Shown: positions 31,819 to 39,271 of the stretch, piece by piece
Position numbering within the stretch: position 1 is the first letter of the stretch
Layout: every line of letters begins with the position of its first letter
DNA from: Rubrivivax sp.
GTDB lineage: Bacteria; Pseudomonadota; Gammaproteobacteria; Burkholderiales; Burkholderiaceae_C
Direction of reading: 5' to 3'
Assembly: GCA_022842595.1 (NCBI GenBank)
Contig: JALHPF010000006.1
Location: 114,790-178,789 of the forward strand
Length of the DNA: 64,000 bases
The notes under the pieces: model-generated
The model's database searches: none
Told to the model about the DNA's origin: nothing
Seen by the model: only the letters and a program-made list of their open reading frames with translations
Made by a program: the position numbers and the translations under genes

Positions 31819-32675
31819 GGCCACCCATCCGGCACCGCTTCCACCAGGTCGATGTCTTCACGACGCAGCCGCTGAAGGGCAACCCGCTGGCCGTCGTGCA
31901 CGCCGCGGGCGACCTGGACGACGCCACGTTCGCGGCCTTCGCGCGCTGGACGAACCTGTCGGAAACCACCTTTCTGCTGCCACCCACGCAGGCTGGCGCC
32001 GCTGCTGGCGCCGACTACCGCGTGCGCATCTTCACCCCCGGCGGCGAGCTGCCGTTTGCCGGTCACCCGACGCTGGGCAGCTGCTGGGCCTGGCTGGCAG
32101 CGGGCGGCCAGCCGCGCGACAGCGGCGTGGTGGTGCAGGAATGCGGTGTCGGCCTGGTGCGTGTGCGCCGCGGTGAAAAGGGCCAGCTGGCCTTCGCGGC
32201 ACCGCCGCTTCGGCGCAGCGGGCCGCTGGACGAGGCTTTGCTGGCCCGCATCGTCGCTGCGCTCGGGCTGGCGCCGGGCGCGGTGCTGCGCCACGAGTGG
32301 CTGGACAACGGGCCGGGCTGGTGCGGCGTGATGTTGCACAGCGCCGCCGAAGTGCTGGCGGTACGGCCCGACATGACGCAGCTGGCCGGCATCAAGCTGG
32401 GCCTGCTGGCCGCGCAGCCCGCAGGCGCCGAGACCCAGTTCGAGGTGCGGGCCTTCGTGCCGGACCTCGGCGTGCCGGAAGACCCCGTCACCGGCAGCCT
32501 GAACGCCGGCATCGCGCAGTGGCTCATCGGCGCCGGCCTGGCGCCGGCGAGTTACGTCGCGGCCCAGGGCACGGTTCTCGGCCGCGCCGGCCGCGTGCAC
32601 GTTCAGCAGCAGGGTGCCGACATCTGGGTCGGCGGCGACGTGGTGGCCTGCATCGACGGCGAGGTCACGCTGTGA
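31815..32675 (+). CDS. PhzF-family isomerase/epimerase-like protein
   Basis: A 286-aa two-domain protein of the PhzF fold (related to diaminopimelate epimerase). It begins HQVDVFTTQPLKGNPLAVV, and the catalytic glutamate corresponds to Glu50 in TNLSETTFLL. GGELPFAGHPTLG and EDPVTGSLNAG are the other signatures. PhzF itself isomerises a dihydro-hydroxyanthranilate, but most homologues have unknown reactions. No other phenazine genes are here. ATG overlaps the aminotransferase stop by 4 bp. Confidence 0.9.
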   Translation: MRPPIRHRFHQVDVFTTQPLKGNPLAVVHAAGDLDDATFAAFARWTNLSETTFLLPPTQAGAAAGADYRVRIFTPGGELPFAGHPTLGSCWAWLAAGGQPRDSGVVVQECGVGLVRVRRGEKGQLAFAAPPLRRSGPLDEALLARIVAALGLAPGAVLRHEWLDNGPGWCGVMLHSAAEVLAVRPDMTQLAGIKLGLLAAQPAGAETQFEVRAFVPDLGVPEDPVTGSLNAGIAQWLIGAGLAPASYVAAQGTVLGRAGRVHVQQQGADIWVGGDVVACIDGEVTL

Positions 32676-33331
32676 GCGTGCTCGTGGACCACCTGGTGGT
32701 GGCCGCGGCTTCGCTGGCACAGGGCGTGGCCTGGTGCGAAGCGAGCCTGGGCGTGGTGCCAGGCCCTGGCGGCCGGCATGCGCTGATGGGGACGCACAAC
32801 CGGCTGCTGAAGATCGCCACCGCCGCGTACCCGAATGCCTACCTGGAAGTCATCGCCATCGACCCCGCAGCCCCTGCGCCGGCACGGACACGCTGGTTCG
32901 GGCTGGACGACCCGCTGCTGCAGGCCCGGCTGCAGGCACAAGGCCCGCGCCTCGTGCATTTCGTGGCGCGTTCGACGACGCTCGGCGTGCACCGCCAAGG
33001 CCTTGTCGACGCTGGCCAGCTGCCTGGCGAGCCGGTGGCTGCGAGCCGGCCGACACCCGCGGGCTTGCTGAGCTGGCAGATCCTGCTGCGCGCCGACGGC
33101 GGCATGGGTTGCGCCGGAGCGCTGCCGACACTGCTGCAGTGGCGGGGCCAGCACCCGGCCGAGGCGATGCCCGATTCAGGCGTCACCTTGCGGGGCCTGG
33201 CGCTGCAGGGTGTGCCCGACCGCTGCCGCGACGTGCTGGGCCTGCCCGGCGTGGTGGTTTCGGCCGCAGCGGGTGTACCGATCACCGCGACATTGGACAG
33301 CCCGCGCGGCACGGTCGTGCTGCGCAGCTGA
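32672..33331 (+). CDS. VOC/glyoxalase-like domain protein
   Basis: A 219-aa protein from GTG 32672, overlapping the PhzF stop by 4 bp. The beginning VLVDHLVVAAASLAQGVAWCEASLGVVPGPGGRH...GTHNRLLKI...YLEVIAI matches the glyoxalase-like (Glyoxalase_3) domain of the vicinal oxygen chelate fold; the conserved DH and E positions could bind a metal. The second half is poorly conserved. Last gene of the five-gene MocR-linked set. Confidence 0.8.
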   Translation: MSVLVDHLVVAAASLAQGVAWCEASLGVVPGPGGRHALMGTHNRLLKIATAAYPNAYLEVIAIDPAAPAPARTRWFGLDDPLLQARLQAQGPRLVHFVARSTTLGVHRQGLVDAGQLPGEPVAASRPTPAGLLSWQILLRADGGMGCAGALPTLLQWRGQHPAEAMPDSGVTLRGLALQGVPDRCRDVLGLPGVVVSAAAGVPITATLDSPRGTVVLRS

Positions 33332-33342
33332 GCGGCCGCGGC

Positions 33343-33798
33343 TTACTGATTGCGGAAGTCGTCGTGGCAGGCCTTGCAGGTGCCGGAGGCGCTGCCGAAA
33401 GCGGTTTTGAGTGTGTCGAGGTTGTTGGCCTTGGCAGCGGTGGCCAGTTTGGCCACTTCTTCCTGCATCTTCTTCGCGCCAGCGTCGAACTTGGCACGCT
33501 CGCTCCAGACCTTGGCGGTCGGCGTGCCCTTCTCGGTGCCCGACGTGCCTTCGACGAAGCCGGCGAACGGCAGCTTGGACATCTCGGCAACGATCTCGGC
33601 ATTCGCTGCCGCAGCGGCGCCGTCGAACGGTACCCGCCCTTGCGACATGGCGCCGATGCGGCCGAAATGTGCGCCCATCACCGTGAAGGCGGCCTTGCGG
33701 TACTTGACGGCGTCTTCCGGCTTCTGGAACTGTGCAGTGGCGGGCAATGCGGCCAGCAGGCCGGCAACGGTGGCGACAGCGACGATCAGGCTCTTCAT
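33343..33798 (-). CDS. Cytochrome c', periplasmic
   Basis: Secreted 151-aa haem protein. Signal peptide 1-22 (AALPATAQ). The mature part is a four-helix-bundle cytochrome c' with the haem motif CKACH (141-145) near the C terminus, as usual for the family. FQKPEDAVKYRKAAFTVM is the typical first helix. Such proteins bind NO and protect against nitrosative stress. AGGAGA precedes the ATG. It is divergent from a cytochrome b561-like gene, a common pairing. Confidence 0.92.
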   Translation of the reverse strand: MKSLIVAVATVAGLLAALPATAQFQKPEDAVKYRKAAFTVMGAHFGRIGAMSQGRVPFDGAAAAANAEIVAEMSKLPFAGFVEGTSGTEKGTPTAKVWSERAKFDAGAKKMQEEVAKLATAAKANNLDTLKTAFGSASGTCKACHDDFRNQ

Positions 33799-33905
33799 TC
33801 GGGGGCTCTCCTGGCAGCTTTGAGGGCGGGGCCGACGCTGGCACCCTGGGTGAGTTTAAGCAGCGCGGGCTTGCAGCATGGCACGATGGCTGCAAAGATG
33901 AATCC

Positions 33906-34616
33906 ATGACCCCCACAGCCTCCACCAGCGGCACGCCCGCGCCTGAACTTGCCCCTGTCCGTGTTTGGGACTTTCCCACCCGCGCCTTCCATTGGGCGCT
34001 CGCCATTGCCGTCGTTGGCAGCGTGGTCAGCGCCAAGATCGGCGGCAACGCCATGGTCTGGCACTTCCGCTTCGGCTTCCTCGTGCTCGCCCTCGTCGTC
34101 TTCCGGGTGCTGTGGGGTCTGCTGGGCGGACGCTGGTCGCGCTTCGTGAACTTCATCTATGCACCGGCCACCGTGCTGCGCTACCTGCGCGGGCAGGCGC
34201 GCGCCGAAGAGCACCTGGACGTGGGCCACAACCCGCTGGGCAGCTTCTCGGTCTTCGCGCTGCTGGGTGTGCTGCTGGTGCAACTGGGCACCGGGCTCGT
34301 GGCCGACGACGAAATCGCCAACCTCGGCCCGCTGAACCGCTTCGTCGCCAGCGAGACCGGCCTGCTGGCCACCAGCTGGCACAAGGAGTTTGGGCAGTGG
34401 ATCCTGATCGGCCTGGTGGTGCTGCACGTCGCGGCGGTGCTGTTCTACCTGCTGGCGCGCAAGACGAACCTGGTCAAGCCCATGCTCAGCGGCGACAAGT
34501 GGCTGCCGCCCGGCACGCCGGCCAGCACCGACACGGCGCGCACGCGCACCAAGGCGCTGCTGGTGGCTGCGGCCAGTGCCGCGCTGGCCTTCTGGGTCTC
34601 GCAGCTTGGAACCTGA
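33906..34616 (+). CDS. Cytochrome b561-like membrane protein
   Basis: Inner-membrane di-haem protein of 236 aa from ATG 33906, the last in-frame start before the conserved VRVWDFPTRAFHWALA. Four to five helices with histidines in FHWALA, VWHFRFG, GHNPLG and LHVAAV match the prokaryotic b561/Ni-Fe-hydrogenase b-subunit family. It probably passes electrons from quinol to a periplasmic c-type cytochrome, possibly the divergent cytochrome c'. Confidence 0.88.
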   Translation: MTPTASTSGTPAPELAPVRVWDFPTRAFHWALAIAVVGSVVSAKIGGNAMVWHFRFGFLVLALVVFRVLWGLLGGRWSRFVNFIYAPATVLRYLRGQARAEEHLDVGHNPLGSFSVFALLGVLLVQLGTGLVADDEIANLGPLNRFVASETGLLATSWHKEFGQWILIGLVVLHVAAVLFYLLARKTNLVKPMLSGDKWLPPGTPASTDTARTRTKALLVAAASAALAFWVSQLGT

Positions 34617-35130
34617 GCTGCGCATCGTCGCTGCGGCCGACATGGCGGGCAGCGAGCTCGAAGGCTTCCTCGGCCAGGTGCGCCCGCTGTTCCGCGAATA
34701 CGCTGAAAGCCTGCAGGTCGACCTGTGCTTCCAGGGCTTCGAGGCCGAATTGGCCGGCCTGCCTGGCGACTACGCAGCACCCGGCGGCGCGCTGTTGCTG
34801 GCCACCGTCGACGGCCAGCCTGCCGGCTGCGGCGCCTTCCGGCCGCTGCCCGACGTGGACTACCCCGACGCCTGCGAAATGAAGCGCCTGTTCGTGCGAC
34901 GCGCCTTCCGCCGTTTCGGCCTGGGCCGGCTGCTCACGCGGGCGCTGCTGGACCGCGCCACCGAAGCCGGTTACTCGACCTTGCTGCTCGACACGCTGGA
35001 CGACATGGAGGCCGCGCGTGGGCTCTACGCCGCGCTTGGTTTCGTCGAAGTGCCACCGTATTACTACAACCCCGTTCCTGGTGCGCATTACCTCAAGGTC
35101 GACCTCGGGCCGGCGGTGTCTCGTTGGTGA
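34576..35130 (+). CDS. GNAT family N-acetyltransferase
   Basis: Acetyl-CoA-dependent acyltransferase of up to 184 aa. The GNAT core is clear: EMKRLFVRRAFRRFGLGRLLTRALLDRA (motif A, with the RxFRRFGLGR coenzyme-binding turn), then LLLDTLDDMEAARGLYAALGFVEVPPYYYNP. The start is uncertain: GTG 34576 overlaps the cytochrome b gene by 41 bp; TTG 34606 overlaps by 11 bp. The acceptor substrate is unknown. Confidence 0.85.
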   Translation: MPRWPSGSRSLEPELRIVAAADMAGSELEGFLGQVRPLFREYAESLQVDLCFQGFEAELAGLPGDYAAPGGALLLATVDGQPAGCGAFRPLPDVDYPDACEMKRLFVRRAFRRFGLGRLLTRALLDRATEAGYSTLLLDTLDDMEAARGLYAALGFVEVPPYYYNPVPGAHYLKVDLGPAVSRW

Positions 35131-35228
35131 TACGAGTGCCGGGGCCGGCGCCGGCGCCGCGACCGGCGGGGCTTGGGGCATCATCGGAACCGGTTCCCGA
35201 CCCAACCCCCACCGAGAAGAAGAGCGCC

Positions 35229-36080
35229 ATGACTCCCACCGGCATTGAATTGACCCGCGGCGACCTGAGACTGGCGCTGCGCCCCGACCTGGGCGGTGCC
35301 ATCGCCGGGCTGTGGCTGCGCGACATCCCCGTGATGCGCAGTACCGAGCCGGCCGAACTGGCCAGTGCGCGCAAGTCGGCCTGCTACCCGCTCGCGCCCT
35401 ATTCCAACCGGCTGGGCTACAGGCGCTTCCGCTGGCTGGGCCAGGACTACACCACCCTGACCAACTTCGACGACAACCCGCATTCGGTGCACGGCGTGGC
35501 CTGGCAGCGGCCCTGGCAGGTGTTCCGCCACGACGAGCAGCAGGTAGAGCTCGGCTACAGCCACCAGCCCGACGGCCACTGGCCCTTCGCCTTCGACGTG
35601 CGCCAGCGTTTCGTGCTGTCGCCCGCCGCGCTGGAAGTGCATCTGTCCTTCACCAACCTGGCCGCGCACACGCAGCCGGTCGGCCTCGGTTGGCACCCCT
35701 ACTTCCCGAAGCGCCCGCACAGCCGGCTGCACATCGAGCTGACCGACCGCTGGGAAAGCGACGCCAGCGGTCTGCCGACCCGGCGTGTGCCGCAGCCCGG
35801 AATCGACGGTGACGTCTCGCACCTCGCCTTCGACCACTGCTTCGAAGGCTGGAAAGGCCCGGCGCGCATCCGCGATGACAAGCTTTCGCTGCGCCTGACG
35901 TCTTCGCTGCCTTACCTGGTGGTCTACACGCCAGAAACCAGCCCGTACTACTGCGTCGAGCCGGTCAGCCATGTCAGCAACGCCATCCACATGACCGACC
36001 CGGGCGCGCACGGCCTGCGCACGCTGGACGCCGGCGCCACGCTCGACGCCTGGATGAAGCTCGAGGTCAGCGCCGCGTGA
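35229..36080 (+). CDS. Aldose 1-epimerase-like protein
   Basis: Sugar mutarotase-fold enzyme of 283 aa from ATG 35229, preceded by a purine-rich GAAGAAGAG. Family features: PYSNRLGYRRFRWLGQDY, HGVAWQRPW with the catalytic-type His, GLGWHPYFPK, and the late YTPETSPYYCVEPVSHV containing the catalytic Glu. It overlaps the SMP-30 lactonase gene by 4 bp; the pair probably serves oxidation of a free aldose (epimerise, then hydrolyse a lactone). The sugar is not identifiable. Confidence 0.88.
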   Translation: MTPTGIELTRGDLRLALRPDLGGAIAGLWLRDIPVMRSTEPAELASARKSACYPLAPYSNRLGYRRFRWLGQDYTTLTNFDDNPHSVHGVAWQRPWQVFRHDEQQVELGYSHQPDGHWPFAFDVRQRFVLSPAALEVHLSFTNLAAHTQPVGLGWHPYFPKRPHSRLHIELTDRWESDASGLPTRRVPQPGIDGDVSHLAFDHCFEGWKGPARIRDDKLSLRLTSSLPYLVVYTPETSPYYCVEPVSHVSNAIHMTDPGAHGLRTLDAGATLDAWMKLEVSAA

Positions 36081-36973
36081 GTGTGTTCGAAGCGCTGCCC
36101 GCCCCTGCCAGCGGGCTGGGCGAATCACCGTTCTGGCACCCCGACGAAGGTGCGCTTTACTGGTGCGACATTCCAGGCAAGGCCCTGCACCGCTGGGTGC
36201 AGGCCGGCTGCCGGCACAAGCAATGGGGCTTCGATTGCGAGCCCGCCTCTTGCGCGCCGCTGCCCGGTGGCGGCCTGCTGCTGGCCATGCGTGACGGCCT
36301 GTGGCGCTTCGACACCGAAAGCGGCCAGCGCCAGCGCCTGGCGGCAGCGCCGTACGACCCCGCCGAACTTCGCTTCAACGACGGCAAGGCCGACCCGCAG
36401 GGCCGTTTCTGGGTGGGTTCGATGTTCGAGCCGCGCACACGGCCGGCCGCGGCGCTGTACCGCTGGGCCGGCGGCCAGCTGGACCGCATGGCCGACGACA
36501 TCACGCTCAGCAACGGCCTGGCCTGGTCGCCCGACGGCCGCACGATGCTGTGGACCGATACCCCGGCTCACACCATCTACGCTTTCGATTTCGAACCCGG
36601 CAGCGGCACCATCACGCGCCGCCGCGTGTTCGCGCAGTTCGACAAGCGGCTGCCCGAGCAGGCCCTCGACGACTATGCCGGCCGCCCGGACGGCGCGGCT
36701 GTCGACAGCGCCGGCACCTACTGGATTGCGATGTATGAAGGCCAGCGCCTGGTGCGCCTGGCGGCCGACGGCACGCGGCTGGCCGACCTGCCGCTGCCGG
36801 TGCGTTGCGCCACCATGCCCTGCTTCGGCGGCGCCGACCTGCGCACGCTGTTCATCACCACCGCCCGCGACAAGCGCCCGGCCGACGAGCTGGCTGTGCA
36901 GCCGCTGGCCGGCCATGTGCTGACGCTGCGCGTCGACACGCCCGGGCTGCCGGTCAATTTCGCGCGCGGCTGA
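36077..36973 (+). CDS. SMP-30/gluconolactonase family lactonase
   Basis: Six-bladed beta-propeller of 298 aa from GTG 36077 (overlapping GTGA). Metal ligands of the family can be seen: Glu in LGESPFWHP, Asn in LRFNDGKADPQGRFWVGSM, Asn in SNGLAWSPDG, and Asp in GRPDGAAVDSAGTYWIAMY. It should open sugar 1,4- or 1,5-lactones to aldonic acids. Coupling to the epimerase gene supports a sugar role. Confidence 0.9.
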   Translation: MSVFEALPAPASGLGESPFWHPDEGALYWCDIPGKALHRWVQAGCRHKQWGFDCEPASCAPLPGGGLLLAMRDGLWRFDTESGQRQRLAAAPYDPAELRFNDGKADPQGRFWVGSMFEPRTRPAAALYRWAGGQLDRMADDITLSNGLAWSPDGRTMLWTDTPAHTIYAFDFEPGSGTITRRRVFAQFDKRLPEQALDDYAGRPDGAAVDSAGTYWIAMYEGQRLVRLAADGTRLADLPLPVRCATMPCFGGADLRTLFITTARDKRPADELAVQPLAGHVLTLRVDTPGLPVNFARG

Positions 36974-36985
36974 CGGCACAGGCGA

Positions 36986-38599
36986 TTGGCCCATGGCCCT
37001 TTCCGCTTGACCACGTCGCTGCTGCGCCCGGAGCTGCTGGCCCGCCTTCAGGGGGCCGGCGAGGTCGACCTGGCCGTGATCGGCGGTGGCGCCGTTGGCC
37101 TGGGTGTGGCACTGGACGCCGCGGCGCGCGGCTTCAGCGTCGTGCTCCTCGAATCGCACGACTTCGCCTCGGGCACCTCGTCGCGAGCCACGAAGCTGGC
37201 CCACGGCGGCGTGCGCTATCTGGCGCAAGGCGACATCCCGCTGGTGCGCGAGGCCCTGCACGAACGCGGCGCCATGCTCGCCAACGCACCGCATCTGGCG
37301 CAACGCATTCCTTTCGTCATGCCCGGCTATCACTGGTGGGAGCGCGGCTTCTATGGCGTCGGCTTGAAAGCCTACGACGCCCTGGCCGGCCGTCAGGGGC
37401 TGGGGGGCACCGAATGGCTGAGCAGCCGTCGCGCACTGGAACTTCTGCCGGGTGTGCAGCCGCGCAATCTTTGGGGCGGTGTGCGTTACTGGGACGGCCA
37501 ATTCGACGACGCCCGGCTGGCGCTGGCGCTGGCGCGCACGGCGGCGGCGCGCGGTGCGCTCGTCGTCAACCACTGCGCTGCCAGCGGACTGCTGCACGAA
37601 CGCGGCCAGGTGCGTGGCCTGCAATGGCGCTGCGCCGAAAGCGGCCGGGCTGGCGAACTGCGTGCACGCTGTGTCGTCAACGCCACCGGCGTGTGGGTGG
37701 ACGCCGTGCGCACGATGGACAGACCGTCTGATTCGCCCGCGCCGGTCGAGCGCATGGTGGCCCCCAGCCAGGGTGTGCATATCGTCGTCGACCGCGCCTT
37801 CCTGCCCGGCCATCACGCGCTGCTGGTGCCCAAGACCGAGGACGGCCGCGTGCTGTTTGCCGTGCCCTGGCTGGGCAAGACGATCCTGGGCACGACCGAC
37901 ACCCCGCGCGCTGACCTCGCGCGCGAGCCGGAACCTTTTGCCGAAGAGGTGAACTTCATCCTGCGCGAATCGGCGCGCTACCTGGCGCGCGCGCCGGGGC
38001 GTGCCGATGTGAGGTCGGTGTGGGTGGGCCTGCGACCGCTCGTCAAGCCAGTGGCGGCCGAGCCCGGTGCGGCCACGCAGAAGCTGTCGCGTGAACACAC
38101 CGTGCAGGTGGCGGCCAGCGGTCTGGTGACGGTGACCGGAGGCAAGTGGACGACCTACCGCGCCATGGCCGAAGACGTGCTCGACCGGGCGATGACTCGG
38201 GGCCTGCTGCCCCGCAAGCCAGCCGGTGTCACCCTGGGCCTGCGGCTGCTGGGCGCGGCGCCAGGCAGGCCGCTGTCCGAACCCCCCGGCGAACACCTTT
38301 ACGGCAGTGAAGCGGCATTGCTTCGGACCCTGCCCGGTGCCAGCCACTGGCTGTGGCACGACGCCGAAAGCCGCCGTGGCGGGCTCAGCGAAGCCATGGT
38401 GCGTTTTGCTGCGCGCTACGAACTCGCGCGCAATGTCGAAGACGTGCTGGCTCGCCGCTGCCGCCTGCTGTTCCTGGACGCGGCCGAAGCCGCGCGGCAG
38501 GCCGACGATGTGGCGGCCATCCTGCAAGACGAGCTCGGCCACCCGGTCGACACCACGGCGTTCAAGGCGCTGGCGGCGCAATACCTGCGCCTGCCCTGA
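36986..38599 (+). CDS. glpD: Glycerol-3-phosphate dehydrogenase, aerobic type
   Basis: FAD flavoprotein of 537 aa that oxidises glycerol-3-phosphate to dihydroxyacetone phosphate and feeds quinone at the membrane. The FAD-binding motif is DLAVIGGGAVGLGVALDAAARG; SRATKLAHGGVRYL and the C-terminal VTVTGGKWTTYRAMAED are characteristic. Only TTG starts are available near the N terminus (36986 or 37007); the local ATG is out of frame. No glpF, glpK or glpR lies beside it, unlike many genomes. Confidence 0.93.
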   Translation: MAHGPFRLTTSLLRPELLARLQGAGEVDLAVIGGGAVGLGVALDAAARGFSVVLLESHDFASGTSSRATKLAHGGVRYLAQGDIPLVREALHERGAMLANAPHLAQRIPFVMPGYHWWERGFYGVGLKAYDALAGRQGLGGTEWLSSRRALELLPGVQPRNLWGGVRYWDGQFDDARLALALARTAAARGALVVNHCAASGLLHERGQVRGLQWRCAESGRAGELRARCVVNATGVWVDAVRTMDRPSDSPAPVERMVAPSQGVHIVVDRAFLPGHHALLVPKTEDGRVLFAVPWLGKTILGTTDTPRADLAREPEPFAEEVNFILRESARYLARAPGRADVRSVWVGLRPLVKPVAAEPGAATQKLSREHTVQVAASGLVTVTGGKWTTYRAMAEDVLDRAMTRGLLPRKPAGVTLGLRLLGAAPGRPLSEPPGEHLYGSEAALLRTLPGASHWLWHDAESRRGGLSEAMVRFAARYELARNVEDVLARRCRLLFLDAAEAARQADDVAAILQDELGHPVDTTAFKALAAQYLRLP

Positions 38600-38620
38600 A
38601 CGCCGCGGCTGGCGTTCAGG
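38595..38620. terminator. Hairpin shared by the convergent ends of glpD and the redoxin gene
   Basis: Perfect 10-bp stem CCTGAACGCC (38595-38604) with GGCGTTCAGG (38611-38620), loop GCGGCT. Both stop codons lie inside the stem. No T-run, so a Rho-independent role is uncertain; it may act as a bidirectional 3'-end structure. Confidence 0.6.
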
Positions 38621-39245
38621 CGCCGGAGCTGTATTTCACCGAGCAGCCGTACGGCCGGCTCGAGGCTGCCGACACCGGCTTGCCCGCCAGCGATTCCGCG
38701 AGCGCCTGCTTGACGTAGTTGGTGGCACCCGCGATGTCGGCCACATTTGAGCTGGCCTTGCTGTCGATGGCGCCGGCATACACCAGCGTGCCGGCCGGAT
38801 TCACCACGTACATGTGCGGCGTGGTGCGCGCGCCGTAGGCCTTGCCGACCTTGCCGTCGTCGTCCATCAGCGTGGCCGTGGCGCTGGCCTTCTGCGCCTG
38901 CATCCAGCTGGCCAGGTCGGCCGGCTTCTTGTAGTCGCTTGCTTCGGGGGCGGTGCTGCTGATGGCCAGCCAGACCACGTCCTTGGCCGTTGCTTCCTTT
39001 TGGGTACCCTGCATGTTGCCGCTGCTGTAATGCTTCACGACGAACGGGCAGCCCGGGTTCACCCATTCCAGCACCACATGCTTGCCCTTGAAGTCGGCCA
39101 GCGAGACGAGCTTGCCGCTGGTGTCGGTGGCCGTGAAGTTCGGTGCGGGCTGGCCAACGGTGGCTGCGGCCCAGGCCGCGGGGGTGGCGCTGGCGGCGAG
39201 TGCAAACGCGGCGACAAATGCGGCGGCATGGGCGTGACGCTTCAT
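38616..39245 (-). CDS. Exported redoxin (AhpC/TSA-like thioredoxin-fold protein)
   Basis: Periplasmic 209-aa protein with signal peptide 1-27 (ATPAAWAA) and AAGGAG before the ATG at 39245. Thioredoxin fold: VGQPAPNFTATDTSGKLVSLADFKGKHVVLEW, then NPGCPFV with a single reactive cysteine, and a cis-Pro segment TTPHMYVV. A second cysteine sits near the C terminus (PYGCSVKY). It follows the DsbD-like gene by 26 bp and probably receives electrons from it to reduce peroxides or disulfides. Confidence 0.88.
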   Translation of the reverse strand: MKRHAHAAAFVAAFALAASATPAAWAAATVGQPAPNFTATDTSGKLVSLADFKGKHVVLEWVNPGCPFVVKHYSSGNMQGTQKEATAKDVVWLAISSTAPEASDYKKPADLASWMQAQKASATATLMDDDGKVGKAYGARTTPHMYVVNPAGTLVYAGAIDSKASSNVADIAGATNYVKQALAESLAGKPVSAASSRPYGCSVKYSSGA

Positions 39246-39271
39246 GGTGACTCCTTCGGTTGAAGTGGGAT

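Noticed and set aside
31815..32675. Phenazine biosynthesis locus suggested by the PhzF-like gene
   Set aside because: No phzA/B/C/D/E/G neighbours. PhzF-fold proteins are widespread and mostly unrelated to phenazines.
36125..38581. An 818-codon minus-strand open frame opposite the lactonase and glpD
   Set aside because: Pure shadow of glpD and the SMP-30 gene; no domain, no ribosome site.
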